Shown: positions 25,655 through 37,917 of the stretch, piece by piece | How the letters are laid out: each line of letters begins with the position of its first letter | Numbering within the stretch: the stretch's first letter is position 1 | From: Alligator mississippiensis | Taxonomy: Eukaryota > Chordata > Crocodylia > Alligatoridae | Direction: 5' to 3' | Assembly: GCF_030867095.1 (NCBI RefSeq) | Contig: NC_081831.1 | Coordinates: 20,312,001 to 20,376,000, forward strand | Length of the DNA stretch: 64,000 nucleotides | Translations under genes and position numbers: made by a program | Notes under the pieces: generated by a model | Told to the model about the DNA's origin: nothing | Database searches by the model: none | What the model saw: only the letters and a program-made list of their open reading frames with translations

Positions 25655-25765
25655 ATTTGGTAGCCGTGTTGGTGCGAGACAGAAAGAAGTGCAAAGCACT
25701 ACAACTCTCGGTTCAGAGATGATACCTCTTATGAGACCAACTAAGAAATCACAAAACAACTGTAC
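25655..25765 (+). repeat. Relic of a PLE-associated terminal repeat
   Basis: Contains 'tggtagccgtgttggt' followed by 'gatgatacctcttatgagaccaactaag'. Both also occur in the repeats at 61.5-62.0 kb ('gtagccgtgttggtctaag' and 'gataccttttattagaacaac'). The middle is different, so it may be a related SINE rather than the same element. Confidence 0.45.
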
Positions 25766-26139
25766 TGTAGGAACTGGGACACCTAGGTATGCAGGTATTA
25801 GGCCAGAGGCTGTGCTGCTCTTAACTCACCACTGTGAACATCCCCTTTCCTTGGACCATGAGACCACTTTACAGGTGGAGGTGCAGCCCCATGCTTACTG
25901 ATAGGAAAGATGAGGACAAGGAAGAGAGACTGAGCACTGCAGCTCTGGCTGTGGTGTCAGGCCTGGGTCTGCTTCCCTGATCAAGGATGTGCGGGAGGGA
26001 ATGGATGGGGCACCCCTGTCTCCGAAGCCAACAGTGCTGCTCCACGGGACGTGTGGGTGAAGAAACACAGATGACAGCCAAGTAGGTTCAGGGGAGTGAA
26101 GCAGCAGGGGATGCATGTCGGCCCCCACAGCACCCCTTC

Positions 26140-27330
26140 TCTCCGCGCTGCGTGCCTGCCCCCGGGACAGACCCACACCTCGCCTGGAGCCCCTGGCAGC
26201 ACGGCTCGGCTGGGCTGGGCGGCGCGGAGAGCCCCGGGGCAGGGCGGAGCGGAGCGGAGCGGAGCGGCTCCTACCTTAAACTGCACGGAGAGCTGCGGGG
26301 TGTAGTCCAGCGTCCAGAGCGCCCGCACCAGCGCCGCCAGCTGCCGCGTGACCTCGCCGCGGGCGCGGAGCGGCCCCAGCGCCAGGAACTCGGCCAGCAG
26401 GTCGGTGTTGCTCAGGCACTGCACCACGGCGTTCATGAAGCACGTGTTGCCGTGGTTCCTCAGCCCCTGTGCCCCGGGCGCCCGCGCCGGCTCCGGCTCC
26501 GCCGCCCGCCCGCCGCCCACCCCGGCTTGTGCGCGGGGCGGCGCCGCCTGCTCCCCGCGCGGGGCGGCTGCGGGGCCGGGGCCGGGGCCGGGCGGCGCCG
26601 GGGGGCAGCGGAAGCCGCCGTCGTCGTCCTCGGGCTCCGGCTCCGCGTCGCCCGCCCGCCGCCGCCGCCGCCGCCCGCCGCCCCGCAGCGCGATCAAAGT
26701 TTGCAGCACGCGGCCCACGAGGCCGCTCAGGGCGCGCACGGCTCGGCGCCGCCGGCCACGGCCCCGGCCCCGCTCGCCCATGGCCGCTCCCGCCGCCGGC
26801 ACCGTCCTCACCTGCGGCTGCCGCGTCCCGCCCTGCCCTGCCCCCGGGCGCCGAGCCCAGCCCAGCCCCGCCGCGCCGCCTCCTCCCCGGGCCGGGGCCG
26901 GGGCCGGGGCTGGGGCTGGGGCCGGGGCGGGCGGGAGGCGGCGCTGCGCTGCTGGGGCTCCGGGGCGGCTCCTGCCCGGGCTGCGCGCAGGTGGCGGGGC
27001 CGCTCCCTCCCTCCCTCCCTCCTCCGCTGCGGGCGGGCGGAGCTCGGCTCGGCTCGGCTCGGCTCGGGAGCTATGCCTGCATCTGCCCGCGGGACCTGTC
27101 GGGGCACGGGCGGAGGCAGGGACGAGCAGGATGCGGTTTCCGCGGCCCGGGAGTAGAGCGTGTGCCAGGCACTCTCGAGAATGGGGCATCGCCAACAAGA
27201 CGCTTGTCTGGGGCTAGATCAGCTTCGGCAAAGGACCCGACTCCAGCCCCTGAGCCGTTCTCCAGGCGCCGGGCCGCCTCTCCGCCCGCGCTGGCCGGGG
27301 CTCGCCCGTGTTGGGTTCCCTTTGAACTTC
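26140..27330 (-). promoter_or_regulatory. USP43: CpG-island promoter of USP43
   Basis: Extremely GC- and CpG-rich sequence surrounds USP43 exon 1, in contrast to the AT-balanced flanks. It includes several short direct repeats: GGGGCC x3 (26572-26589), a GGGGCY run (about 26889-26933), GGAGC x4 (26246-26265) and GGCTC x5 (about 27040-27064). Such islands usually hold a TATA-less promoter with dispersed starts. The transcription start is probably in the 26.8-27.1 kb part, upstream of the ATG at 26781, but I see no element that fixes it. Confidence 0.7.
26275..26781 (-). CDS. USP43: USP43 exon 1 (N-terminus and catalytic Cys box)
   Basis: This 507-nt coding exon encodes 169 residues and ends in phase 0 at TTTAAG|gtagga. 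The ATG at 26781-26779 has a good Kozak context (ggccATGG). It was chosen because the basic, Arg-rich start (MGERGRGRGRRRRA) resembles the N-terminus of USP43; the frame remains open upstream but without an obvious start. Residues about 30-105 are a low-complexity Gly/Pro/Arg linker. Then comes the USP signature GLRNHGNTCFMNAVVQCLSN, with the catalytic Cys at residue 114, followed by TDLLAEFLALG and the helix RGEVTRQLAALVRALWTLDY. USP43 is a deubiquitinating cysteine protease. The catalytic Cys is intact, so this copy looks functional as far as it can be seen. Intron 1 (1536-26274) is 24.7 kb. Confidence 0.92.
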
Positions 27331-27689
27331 CTGGTAAGAGGCAGTCTTGGCTGTGGCTGCTGTTGAAAGAAACACGGTACCTGTAAGGGATGGACTTCAC
27401 CTAAACACCGAGCGGCCCGCGAGACTGTTAATGCTGTTGTTCGCGTCCCCCTGGCCAGGTGGGTATGTAGTAGGGGGGGAAGACGCCGTCTCACGGGTCA
27501 GTTGAGTTTCCTGGGGTTCAGGAGGCAGGGATCTTTACCACGTTGCCTGTCTGGAGCCCCAAGCTGTCCCAAGGTGGTATCCAAGTTGCATGGTCTTTAA
27601 TGCATTCATCTTCACAGCCCTCCATGAAATAGGAAGGAGCTCTTGCCCGCGTTGCATAGCTGAGGGGTGCAAGGCCTGGAGTCCCGAAG

Positions 27690-27850
27690 AGTCTCCTGTC
27701 ATCTAATTCCCACTGATTTCACTTCACTACCTTTGTGGATTTCTGTCCAATTTACTTGCCCAGGGTCACCCCAGGAAGAGTCAGGAACTGTGCCCACATA
27801 TTTCAAGCAGCAGGCTAGCACCTAAACCACTGGATTATGCAGCCCTGCAG
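27690..27850 (+). repeat. MIR-like SINE relic
   Basis: The phrases 'tttacttgcccagggtcacccc', 'aagagtcaggaactgtgccc' and 'gctagcacctaaaccactggatta' match the tail half of MIR ('ttgcccaaggtcac', 'ggcagagctgggat', 'ttaaccactatgct'). Confidence 0.55.
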
Positions 27851-27924
27851 GATTTCTAACAAAACAACAGCTTTGAAATTCATTTTTTTTTAGATCAAGT
27901 TTTATACCAAATCATTAAAACATT

Positions 27925-28035
27925 TGTAGCGGAAAGGCTTTTTGTGACTCTTTGTTGGACCAACTGTATAGTTGAAAGTTGTTGGACAAGCTTTTGAGCA
28001 TCAGGTGCCCTTAGATCTGATATTTCTAGTTGTAA
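27925..28035 (+). repeat. Relic of the PLE-associated terminal repeat
   Basis: Contains 'tttgttggaccaactgtatagttg' and 'ggacaagcttttgagcatcaggtgccctt'. These correspond to 'tagatcaactaaatagttggg' and 'gcaagcttttgggcacaaacacc' in the copy at 61.6 kb. Strongly diverged. Confidence 0.45.
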
Positions 28036-28561
28036 AAGATCATGGGAACAGCTTCCCTTCACTAATAAGGCTAAAACATTGTTCCCAAATTACCTTGACA
28101 GCAATGATCAGGCATGCACTGCAGTATTTCAGAGACTGCCCCTGCTCCTAGGCAGATATGCCTCAACCTTCTCAGTCACCAACACTGAAAAGTTCAGAGC
28201 AGGAAGCAGGACAGTCAAGGAGATGTCAACAGCACTGTAGAAAGTGAGGGGGGGATGGGAAATCACCACTATTGCATACTGAGTGTTATTGCTCAGTAGT
28301 AGTATTATTACAGCAGTTCAGAGAGACCCCAGCTGGAATCAGGACCCCTTTGTGGGTGTGTTGTAGGAAGCAGTTTCTATTCTAGAGCAAATGAATTGCA
28401 CAAGCTCCAAACCCAGTCCTGGTCCCTGGGGCCCTGTCTATATACCTTCCAGATCCACCACCAACAATATGAAAGCCCAACCCAGTTGTTTGCAACTCCT
28501 CTTTGGTTACACTGGAGACCAGCAGGTAGGGTAGATGGCTTTGGAGCAGTTTCGAGCAATG

Positions 28562-28729
28562 CAGGACAACGTTTTTTCAGGCCTGGCACAAATTAGCCCC
28601 TTAATTTTTCAAGTGCCATTCCAGTCACCATCCCCTGCCTGCTCTGCTTTCTGCTCCCTGCCTGATATGCCACATGCAGGGGCTGCCCATGCCACTTGCA
28701 GCATGCATGCCACAGGTTGGCCACCGCTG
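28562..28729. mobile_element. Short hAT-like MITE (CAGnGGTGGCCAACCTGTGG type)
   Basis: The right end in reverse complement is CAGCGGTGGCCAACCTGTGG, the classic end of a widespread hAT MITE type. The left end starts 'caggacaac' and is worn. Flanks gagcaatg and gactaaag share 5 of 8 bases. The interior is similar in order to the element at 44879-45132 ('acaaattagcc', 'ctctgctttctg', 'catgccac'). Confidence 0.5.
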
Positions 28730-30539
28730 GACTAAAGCATAGTCAAGCATCCCCTCCCCCAGTGTCATTCTCAAGTTCTCTGAAAACAGAGAGCTGGAGC
28801 GCAGCTGGTACTTGCATTTGGGAGCCTCCAAAATCTCCTCTGCCTGACTGTAGGTCACTGGTTCATCCTAGGTGTCCACAGGACTCTCAGGTGCAGGGGC
28901 CAGGTTATGACAGAAACAGCTGTATAACTGAAAGGAGAGAGTTTTATTCTGCACTTTCAGACAAAGGCATCCTTTCCATTTTGTGTCATTTCAGATACAG
29001 AATGTCACACAGGGTGAGTCACACCTTGCCCATGCTTATCTCTCTGTGTGGTGGAGATGTGTTTTCCCCACACAGAGCAGAATACAAGAATCAGACCCTT
29101 AACAGATTTACTGTATCACTGTTCTGCCCCCAGCATCCTCTGCATTGATAGTTGTGAGATACTGTGAGTAAAGAGAGTGGGGACTGGCTGTTTTCCTGGC
29201 CTGGATCTCAGCTGTTTATTTATGCTGCTTCTCTGAGGTGCTTGTGCCCTGACCCCGTCCTGGAACCTTTTACAGCTGAAATAAGAGTCAGCTGGAAAAG
29301 ATAAAGAGCAGAAAGCAAGCCTTCATGTCCTGCATCTCTCTCACTCCCCCTCCTCCCACAGCACTGGAACAGCTTCCCAGGCCTGCATGGTCATTTGATT
29401 TTACAAGAGTAGTCAGTTGAAAGTGCAGCCTTTATCTTTACAGAGACATGTTCTCTATGCATAAGTTCAGGCAGGGTAAATGTCCATTGCCCAGGGCTTC
29501 TCATGATAAATGAGGCCCTGCCCTTGTCTTCAAGCATCAACAAGCCTTAGGTGCAGGAACATCACTGGTGCCAGCTTCTCTCCTTCACTGGTGGTTTTGT
29601 ACAGTCAATCTTTTCTCCATTGCTTCCCCAGCACACTCCTGCCCTGGCATCTAAGCCATACATAACCTATTAAGCCAAGGGCATAGCAGGATCATGCTGC
29701 AAGATCCCAGATTCAAACCTATTGCCAGCAGCTTGTCGCCAGGCACTGTGTTACCCAGCCATTGGGATGACAAGACCTGGTACAGACCATTGATTTTTGC
29801 AGCACACAGACAGATGCCTCCCCTTCATCTAGCCAGCCCCCTCACTCTGCCCTGACAGTTTTCTGCACCTGTGAAATCCCCAGGCAGTGCCAATAGACTT
29901 TGATGCCAGCTTTCATGATGAATTTCCCTGCTCCAGTATGTCCCTAGGCTCCACCTGCAGTAGACAGGCAGTGCCAACTCCTCACCTGCTTCACACATCT
30001 GCCTTTGCTACCAGCAAAAAAAAAAAAGCTAAATAAGTACATTTACAGAAGTTTGCCTCAGAAACAACCACCAAGATGTCTGCAAGTGAAAGGGGTAAAA
30101 AGTTCATAGCAGCTGCTGGGTGCAGCCAGCAATGTTTGCTCTGTAAAGCATAGGTGAATGCATAGCTTGGAGGGTACAAGGTCAGGGTGCCCCCAGAGAG
30201 TTCATTAGCAAGTGTCAGCTACAAGATGCCAGTCAGCATCGTATCTGTTCATTGGGGCCAGCACAAAACATCTGACAGCCGACTGTGCATAGGTACGTGC
30301 AGGTGAGTAGATTTGGCTGCTGGGGAAATGCAGGCATTTAATTGGTAGTGATGCTACCCTCCTCCACTGGTGTACATTACAGTCCAAAAACACATTGATT
30401 TGCAGTTGCTGAGGGCCAAAGAACTCAGGAAAGAGTTGTAGAGAGGCCCTTCGTCTCCTGAGCATACAGGTCCAATAAGTATCACATTTAATGACAACTT
30501 ACTGTGCAAGGAGCAAACCCTGGCTTCATGAAACTTAGA

Positions 30540-30665
30540 GCCATAGTTAACAGTGTCAGTCTGAAGACAAGTAGAAAGCAGGATGGATTTGCAACTTATA
30601 GGTAAGTCAACCACACACACGTTTGCGAGTTGTAACTCACTTCATCAGATGATGTGAAAGGGTAT
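30540..30665 (-). repeat. Relic of a reptilian interspersed repeat
   Basis: On the minus strand 'tttcacatcatctgatgaagtgagttacaactcgcaaacg' resembles the common reptile repeat phrase 'catctgatgaagtgagctgtagctcacgaaagc'. Family assignment is from memory and uncertain. Confidence 0.4.
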
Positions 30666-33600
30666 GCAAAAAGCAGCCAACATACAGGCCCATTAGTGCC
30701 ATACACGCTTTTATTTTGGCTACCCCTCACTGAATCCCTGTGGCAGTATGGGAATCATCCATATATACATGGCCAGGTAAGAACAGACTGCATTACTACA
30801 AACGGACTTGGGCCACACCCTTGGGCATCTGTGCCTCTCTGAAATGCCCCCCTTTAGCAGGGAGAGGTATCTAACAACACAGCATAGCCCAAAGAAAGTT
30901 ACTCTGGTTGCAGTCTGCTCTGCCCCAGAAAGCAAGAACAGGAAGGTATGCAATGCAATTCAGTGACAACAGTGTTGGCACACATGCAGCTTGGAGCAAA
31001 CAGAAGGGGGGAGAATGGGAAGGTCAGAAGTTGGAGCTACCAGCCCTTGGCAGCAGCAGAGTTCTCTGTGTGGCCAAAGGCCTCTGCATAGGATGCTTGG
31101 CTAGCAGCTTCCATTGCCAGAGCAGAGCTTCTGGATAGCTCTTTTCGGCAGTTCTCCCCAATATCATATAGGAGGAGGCAGGATATCACCATCCAGGGGT
31201 CTTCCCATCACAGCTCTGCTCCATAGGGCATAGTATAAAAAGAAGGGGCCCCAGCTGGACCCCTTTTTCCTTTCCACTAGCCCAGTGCCCTGCTTGTATT
31301 GCTTCCACAGCTGACTGCTGGATGTGATCTTGTTACTCACCCACTGCAACAGGATTTGCCTCTAAGGTGACTACACAAATTCTGTCTCCCTGTGGCTCCC
31401 CAAGGTACTGCCCTGTCCTCCCCTGCCACACCTTGCTGGAAAATAAATCTAAGATGGGAGGCTGTCCTCAGAATACCAGAGGGAGCCTTGAGGTGCTTCA
31501 CTCTGCCCCTGCTCATCAGCAGCCACCTCACTCTGGCCCAGTCTTTGGGTTTTAACCCTCAAGTAGGGTCTCTCTCCCTCTTGTTGGCCCCAGCTAATTC
31601 ACTTAGGCTATAGCTAGGCCACTTCTCTAGGACCATGTCAGCAGTCTTTCTGCAGGGCTCTTTCTTCCTAGCCCTTGTCAACAGTCCTCGACTAGGCCTT
31701 GTAGTCACTGCCCTCTTGTTGGCCTGTAGTCTCCCATAGCAGACTTGCCACAACTACACACAGCACTTTTTTCACATACCAGTTCAATGTCTTTGCAGGG
31801 CTACAACCCTCTGCAAAACAGATAATTATCAGCACCCTCCACTAGACACCTCTGGTGACCTCCGCACTCCCCTTCTAGCCACTCCACACCTCATGGCAAA
31901 CAAAGACTCAGAGAGGAATATAAAACCTTGCAGAGTCTCACAGAGGTCTGTTTTTCTCTTCCAAGGATCTAGGCCAGAATACCCTCTCAAGCCCGAGAGC
32001 CAGGCTTGTATAGCCCTGGGCTGGTCACATGATCTCTGGTTCTCTCTACCAGCTACAGGGGTTTCACATTGGCTTCATTAGGATATTGGCTGCTCTGCGG
32101 CCTGCCTTCCTGCAGGATGTCCTCTGCACTCCTGCAGCCACTTTGCTCTGCTGCTTTGGTCTCTCCAATAAGGGATTAGGGGTCCTCCTTACACCCACCC
32201 CTGGCAGGAACGAAGTGTGTCATAGCAACTATCCTGTCCAAGTGCAGAGTGGTGTGAGATTCACACCTTGAAGAATGGCAAAAGTTCAGTGCTGTCATCT
32301 GTGAGACACAGGAATCCAGGGAGTCACAGAGCTGCACTGGAGCCTGGCCCAAATACCAGTTGCTTTGGAGTTTCCCTTGCATGTTGCCGGCAGTTTAGGA
32401 GCTTGCTCTAGTAGGGGGTTGCCAGGGACATGGAGAGATACCTCCCACCTCAGCCCAAGGTGGAGTCGGTGCTCAGGGCAGGCACACACAGGGAGGATGC
32501 AAAGACCTTCCATGACCTTTGTCCTGACTGTACCTGCTTTGGGGCTGATGAATGACTCTATTCTGTCTGGAAACCAAGGCCTGCTACCATCAGGTAGGCC
32601 ACATCAAATAGCTGAGAAACCCAGAATAAGTTTTTCCTGATATTTCATGTATACAAAAGCCTCCTTCTTTTAAAGTGCAGGAAGAGGGAATGCATCCAAA
32701 CTGCTTAGCTCAGCTCGGGTTACAGGGTAGATTACAACATGCGTAACCTTCCAAAGCTGGGCACTTCTCCTAATACATTATCTGCAAAGGGGCTTGGCCT
32801 GCCTTTGCTCTTTTACCATGAGCTGTATTTTTGCTTTGCCTACCCTGTTTCTTACTTACTCCTTTTCTACCGGAAAATTCTCCAGACAGCTGGAGAATTG
32901 GTAGTTTTAACGACACCAGAAGCAATAAGCTAGTGACCCTTAATTAACTGAGAGTGGAAAGGATTTTTATTCTGATTTCTTAAAGCTCTTTAGTTTTTTC
33001 ATCTGTCTTGCTGCAGTGCATTTAATTTAAATATCTAAAAAACACTTGAGAGAAAAGTTCTCTTTGTTAAAGCTCCTGCCTCCCAAATGCCTTTAATTTA
33101 GGGGTACCAGTGCACAATGGTAAGAAGCTGTGGAGACAGAGGCTGCAGTTTAGAGATGCTCCCTCTCTTAGAGTACAGAGGTTGGGAATTGCAAGACGGT
33201 CCCTCAGTTAAGAAGCAAGTTTGTTAGAGCCAGAAAAGGTCTGCAGAAGTTGCTTACTGCTGCAGGATCAGTTTTCTGCCCCTCTCATTCACTGTATGTC
33301 TGTGTTTATTGAACCCAGTGATCACTACAGAAGTAAGCAGTCAGTAAATAAGCACAGCTCACTGGCCCACCTGATCAGACAGTAGGTAGTAAGGACACAG
33401 TACTCCCCTGCAGAGCTGCTTCCCTAGGCAGAAACGAGAAGCAAACTGGGTACCTGGGTCTTTTCCAAGGCATTTGCTTGGGACACTATTGATTAAGTAA
33501 TAAACAAAATGGCCCAATTTAACTGAATACAGTTGGCCTTGGCCAGTCATGAGAAGAGAGGTCCTCTGCAGCTTTTAAACAGCTGTTTTACCTGGTCATG

Positions 33601-33704
33601 CCATGCTACGCACATGCTTTTTTAACTTCTTTTCCATGTCACCCAAATAGGAGGCCATGTCCAAGGTGCTGAGCAGAGTGGGAAGCAAGTGTGTCACAAT
33701 ATGT

Positions 33705-33845
33705 GCCTACAAGGTTCCTTGGGTGAATTTGATATCTTTTATTAGACCAACCCAAATGGTTGGAGAATGGTTATTAAGCAAGCTTTCGGGTTCAAAAACC
33801 TTGTCTGCCTATGTCCTTAGACCAACACGGCTACAACCTAAACCC
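33705..33845. repeat. Fold-back pair of PLE-associated terminal sequences
   Basis: The left part ('caaggttccttgggtgaatttgatatcttttattagaccaacc') reads in the same sense as the copy at 61.86 kb. The right part ('ccttgtctgcctatgtccttagaccaacacggctacaacc') is the reverse complement of the outer end of that repeat. The two arms face each other and meet near 33800. Confidence 0.55.
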
Positions 33846-35889
33846 CTACAATATGTGCCTGGCAGTCTCCCAAGCTGGTGAAACCAGCCCTGCAGAGGGG
33901 TTTGTTTCCTGTCTGTAAAGAGCCAATGTGGGGCTGGAAAATGGGAGAGCGGTAGGTACCTGTGACACACGAGTTCCCTTCCATCTCTCCATCCTGGATC
34001 GGGTGTCTTGGTTCCATCTATTCCCTCCTCTCACTCCTGTCAGACCGGATTGCTTTTCATGTATATTTTAGAGCCCAGGAAGAACAGTCTCACTCTCACT
34101 CGCTTCCCCTTCTGTCCTTCCCAGAAATTTATGTAAGTTTCTCCTACATATTTAATCCCACCACTTATAGCCTCACCAGATTTTCCATGTTAAACATTTT
34201 AAACTTTTATGGAATCCGAACCATCAGTGCTAGGGGAGACTCCAAGTGCCCAGCCAGACTTTCTCACTGTCAGTGTTGTGGTGCCAGGTGTAGTGCACTT
34301 CCCAACTCCTTTCTGCAGCTACATGTTGAATGCTGTGAGGTCTGGAGCTCCTGGCATTTCCCTTGGGAGACTGTTCTGCAGCCCAGGGGCTTGTGTCAGA
34401 TTCTTTCCCCCCAGAATTAGCTTTTGCTCAGAATCACCCTATTCCAGCTGGTGTTGGACACACACCTCCCACCTCCTGCAACTCCTGCCTTCATATCCAA
34501 GAAGAGCCAGGCCTGAGGTTCCTGAGGATGGAGTTTCAATGTGCAGAGGTTCATTAATGGAGATGAAGGGGCTTTGTCTTTCCAAACCAATAACCCATCA
34601 CCAAATGACTTAAAGATAGTAAGTACTGCCTATCACCCAGGCCTGGCAGGATTCATGGTGGCATCCACATGGAAAAATCATATACTACCAATGGTTCGGT
34701 CTCAGTTCAGACCTTCTTTCCCCCTCCTAGCAGCAGAAAGGGGCAGGGCAGAGGTGTGTCATTTCACTCCAGGGCAACTCCTCAAGTGGAGAGGGTGTCT
34801 CTGCCTAGGCCACACTTTCTGCTGTTCTCCTGGCCTCCTCTTTCTGGCTTCCTCCTAAATCCCTGCTAATCCCTCTCTTTCCACCTGTTGTTGACTTAAT
34901 GCCACTGAAGCCTCAACTTGACTCAGGCTGGGCACTTTGATAATGACTTCTGTCTGATAGAAGTGGCAGAGAGCATGGTGACCCACCCTGGATGCAGGAT
35001 CCCAGTGAAGTCACCAGATGACTGGAACTACTGCACCAGCAGTAGTCATTACTGTTATATTTAGATAATGAACATACTCCAGGGCTACTTGCTTATTGAT
35101 CTGACAAGCTGCTAACAAAAATGACACAATAACTTAGGGCTGGAGTCTCAGGCCAAGTACTTCAGGCACTGGGCTGTCTGCCTAGAAAGCATGGGTGAGG
35201 TAGGGAGAGGGGTTGTGGCAGAGCACAAGGAAGAGGAGAGGGAAGAACACAAGCTGGTTTGGGCTGAAAGCAGACCCTGCACTGACCCAACTCAAGAAGA
35301 AGGGAGCAGTGCAGTTGCACGCATACATAGCAGATAACAGGCAAGCTAGGGAGGAAGGGTTGTTCGAGTGCTGGTATAGGACTTTCAAAACCAAGGGGCA
35401 AATCCCTGCTCTGCTATAGATGTCCTGTGTGACTTTGAGCAAGTTGCTTAATCTTTCTGGCCAACTGTGGAAGCTAGTATTTTCACACTAGATCTCCTGA
35501 AATGCTGCCTGGATAGTGCAGTCACAGGATGCTTTGTGACTGCTGCAAGGCTGAACCAAAACCCTGGTTCCAAACACCTATGTAATGTGAGTAAATTTGG
35601 GCTTGACACCATATCGAGCCTTGCAGCCCATCTCTCTGTCTATACCTGTCCTGAAAGGCAAGGGGTCTTCCCCCCTCACACACAAGGATCTTTCCTTGCA
35701 TAAACAATATATGAAATACCAATTTTTAAAATTCAGTTTCCAAGGTTCATAACCCAAATTCATACAAAATAGACAACATAACCAAATCCTGAAATCCAGA
35801 CAGAGCTTCCAATAGCATCTCATACTTGGTTTTGAAGTCTGGACAGTCTGGGTGGGACTGATGGGACTCGTTACATCATAGGAGTGTTG

Positions 35890-36985
35890 GGACTAAAGAA
35901 CCACAGAGTGAAAGTGGCATATGGACTGTATGGTGGACAGAAACCTGGCTGGATTGTCAGGCTCAAAGGTTAGTAATCAATGGCTCTATGTCTAGTTGGC
36001 AGCTGGTATCAAACGGAGTGCCCCTGCATTTGGCCCTGGGACCAGTTTTATTCAGTATCTTCATCAGTGATCTGGAAGGTGGGATGGAGCATACCCTCAG
36101 CAAGTTTGCAGATGATGCCAGGCTGGGTGGAATAGTAGGCATGCTAGAGGGTAGGGCTAGGATTCAGAAAGACCTAGCCAAATTGGAGGAGTGGGCCTAA
36201 AGAAATCTTGTGAGGTTCAACAAGGACAAGTGCAAAGTCCTGCACTTAGGACGAAACAATCTCATGCACCAGAACAGGCTGGGGCCGACTGGCTGGGCAG
36301 CAGCTCTGCAGAGAAGGACCTGGGGATTACAGTGGACAGTAAGCTGAATGAGCCAACATTGTGCCCTTGTTGCCAAGAAGGTTAACAGCGAACTGAGCTG
36401 CATTAGTAGGAGTGATGCCAGCAGATTGAAGGAAGAGATTATTCCCCTGTATTTGGCACTGGTGAGGCCACATCTGGAGTCCTGTGTCCAGTTTTGGGCC
36501 CCCCACTACAAAAGGGATGTTGACAAATTGGAGAGAGTGCAGCAGATGCAATGGAAATGGTTCGGGGACTGGGACACACGACTTCTGAGGAAAGGCTGAG
36601 GGCACTGGGCTTATATAGTCTGGAGAAGAGAAGACAGAGGGGATTTAAAAGCAGCCTTCAACTACCTGAAGGTGGTTCCAAAGAGGATGGAGCGAGACTG
36701 TTCTCAGTGGGGACAGAGGACAGAACAAGGAGCAGTGGTCTCAGGTTGCAGCAAGGGATGTTTAGGTTAGATATTAGGAAAAATTGTCTCACTAGGAGGG
36801 TAGTAAAGCACTGGAACAGCCTATCCAGAGTGGTTATGGACTCTTCATCCTTAGAGGTTTTTAAGACCCAGCTAAATAAAACCTGGGTTGGGTTGATCTA
36901 GTTCAGGATGGTCCTGCTTTGAGAAGGGGGTTGAACTAGATGACCTCTTGAAGTCTCTTCCAACACTCATTTTCTATGATAAACA
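35890..36985 (+). mobile_element. CR1 LINE, degraded 3' half
   Basis: Three plus-strand frames together follow one CR1 RT tail with frameshifts between them. 35988-36200 has 'FSIFISDLEGGMEHTLSKFADDARLGG'-like content (catalytic FADD present). 36348-36599 has [20 protein letters not shown]. 36551-36901 has [25 protein letters not shown] and ends FKTQLNKTWVGLI. The 3' tail ends 'cattttctatgataaa'. The GVPQGS box is damaged (GVPLHLALGP). The 5' part is absent and the element is inactive. Confidence 0.8.
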
Positions 36986-37099
36986 GCAACCAAAGTACAT
37001 TTTATTTACAACAGATCTGTTGTATTTAATAGTTACCAGGGTTATTAGCAACTGAGGCCAGGCAGTGGTTTAAAATACTGATCTGACTTTTTCATGACA

Positions 37100-37252
37100 G
37101 CAGGCACATCTATATGTGCAATTATACTTCATGAATAAACTGTGTATCTTGTTGCTCCACAGTTTATTGCTCCCAGGCACGTCATTTGAACATGTGCCCA
37201 GGAGTAATTAACTCTGGAGCAATAAGCTCCACAAGTTATTCATGCACAATGT
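37100..37252. mobile_element. Palindromic MITE
   Basis: Left arm 'ctatatgtgca...catgaataaactgtg' is complementary to the right arm 'ccacaagttattcatgcacaatgtagag'. The ends approach each other as imperfect terminal inverted repeats. No coding capacity. Confidence 0.45.
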
Positions 37253-37917
37253 AGAGCCAGGGCAGGATAGCCCTGGCTGGCAAGGGCCTCTGTGGGCCAG
37301 TCTGCCAATCTGGGGCTGCTCCCCCTACCGCAACATGCTGCAGAGGGGCTGGCTGGGGCATAAAGAAGCTTCATTGTGGGGCTAGCTGGAAGGCAGCCCC
37401 TGTACTGAAGCACCCTCATGTCCCAGTGAGTCCCTCCAGCCTCTACACATGCACTGCTGCAGAGTTTTTTACTCTGCATCAGGATAGTGTTTAGAGATGA
37501 GCACTGCCAATGCCTTCCCACCTAAATGAGAGGGATGTCATTGCATCCTACATGTCAGGAAGAACCTAGGGAAAGGACCATGTTCAGTCAACATTACAGC
37601 AGAAGGCAAAAATCTCCACAGTTTTTGCCACGGGTAAAAGTTCCTTCTTAATCTTAAATTTGCCAAATGGTTTGACCCCATATAGAAGAGCAAGACTGTA
37701 GCAGGAAATTTTGGGCTCTTAAAATTCACTATTTAATTTATATTTAATAAACAAAGATGGTGACCAATACATTACTTTCTTCTAGTGTCCCTGATGTCAC
37801 CTTTTTGTGACCTTTTTTGTGACTCCCTTTGGAGCTCAGTCCCAAAATATTTGCTAATGGATTTAGCACCACAAGCCACCCAGAAGAGTAAGTGGGATCA
37901 TTACCAGGAGTAAGCCT

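Larger units (their letters stand above)
20961..26139. other. USP43 intron 1, right part: no gene seen
   Basis: Intron sequence with a MIR relic and a PLE-end relic, listed separately. A phrase at 21350-21400 ('cattgtgctaggtgctgcacatgcagaatgagaga' region) resembles another old SINE or LINE fragment. No exon-like frame with conserved protein sequence was found. Confidence 0.55.
27331..35889. other. Intergenic region between USP43 and CFAP52, right of the CpG island: no gene seen
   Basis: Repeat relics at 27.7, 27.9, 28.56, 30.6 and 33.7 kb are the only features I can name. The interval 31.2-32.3 kb is pyrimidine-rich on the plus strand, with several similar short phrases and a 'tataaaa' at about 31231, and could be an old LTR; I cannot show paired ends. 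The protein frames here are short and unrecognised. Confidence 0.5.

Noticed and set aside
25981-27386. Very long open frames on both strands over the CpG island (405, 334, 305 and 289 codons)
   Set aside because: Stop codons are rare in such GC-rich sequence. Only the minus-strand part from the ATG at 26781 to the donor at 26275 has conserved protein (USP43 exon 1); the rest are shadows or unspliced read-through.
31200-32300. Possible solo LTR
   Set aside because: The TATA-like motif and pyrimidine richness are suggestive, but I could not find paired ends or a target duplication.
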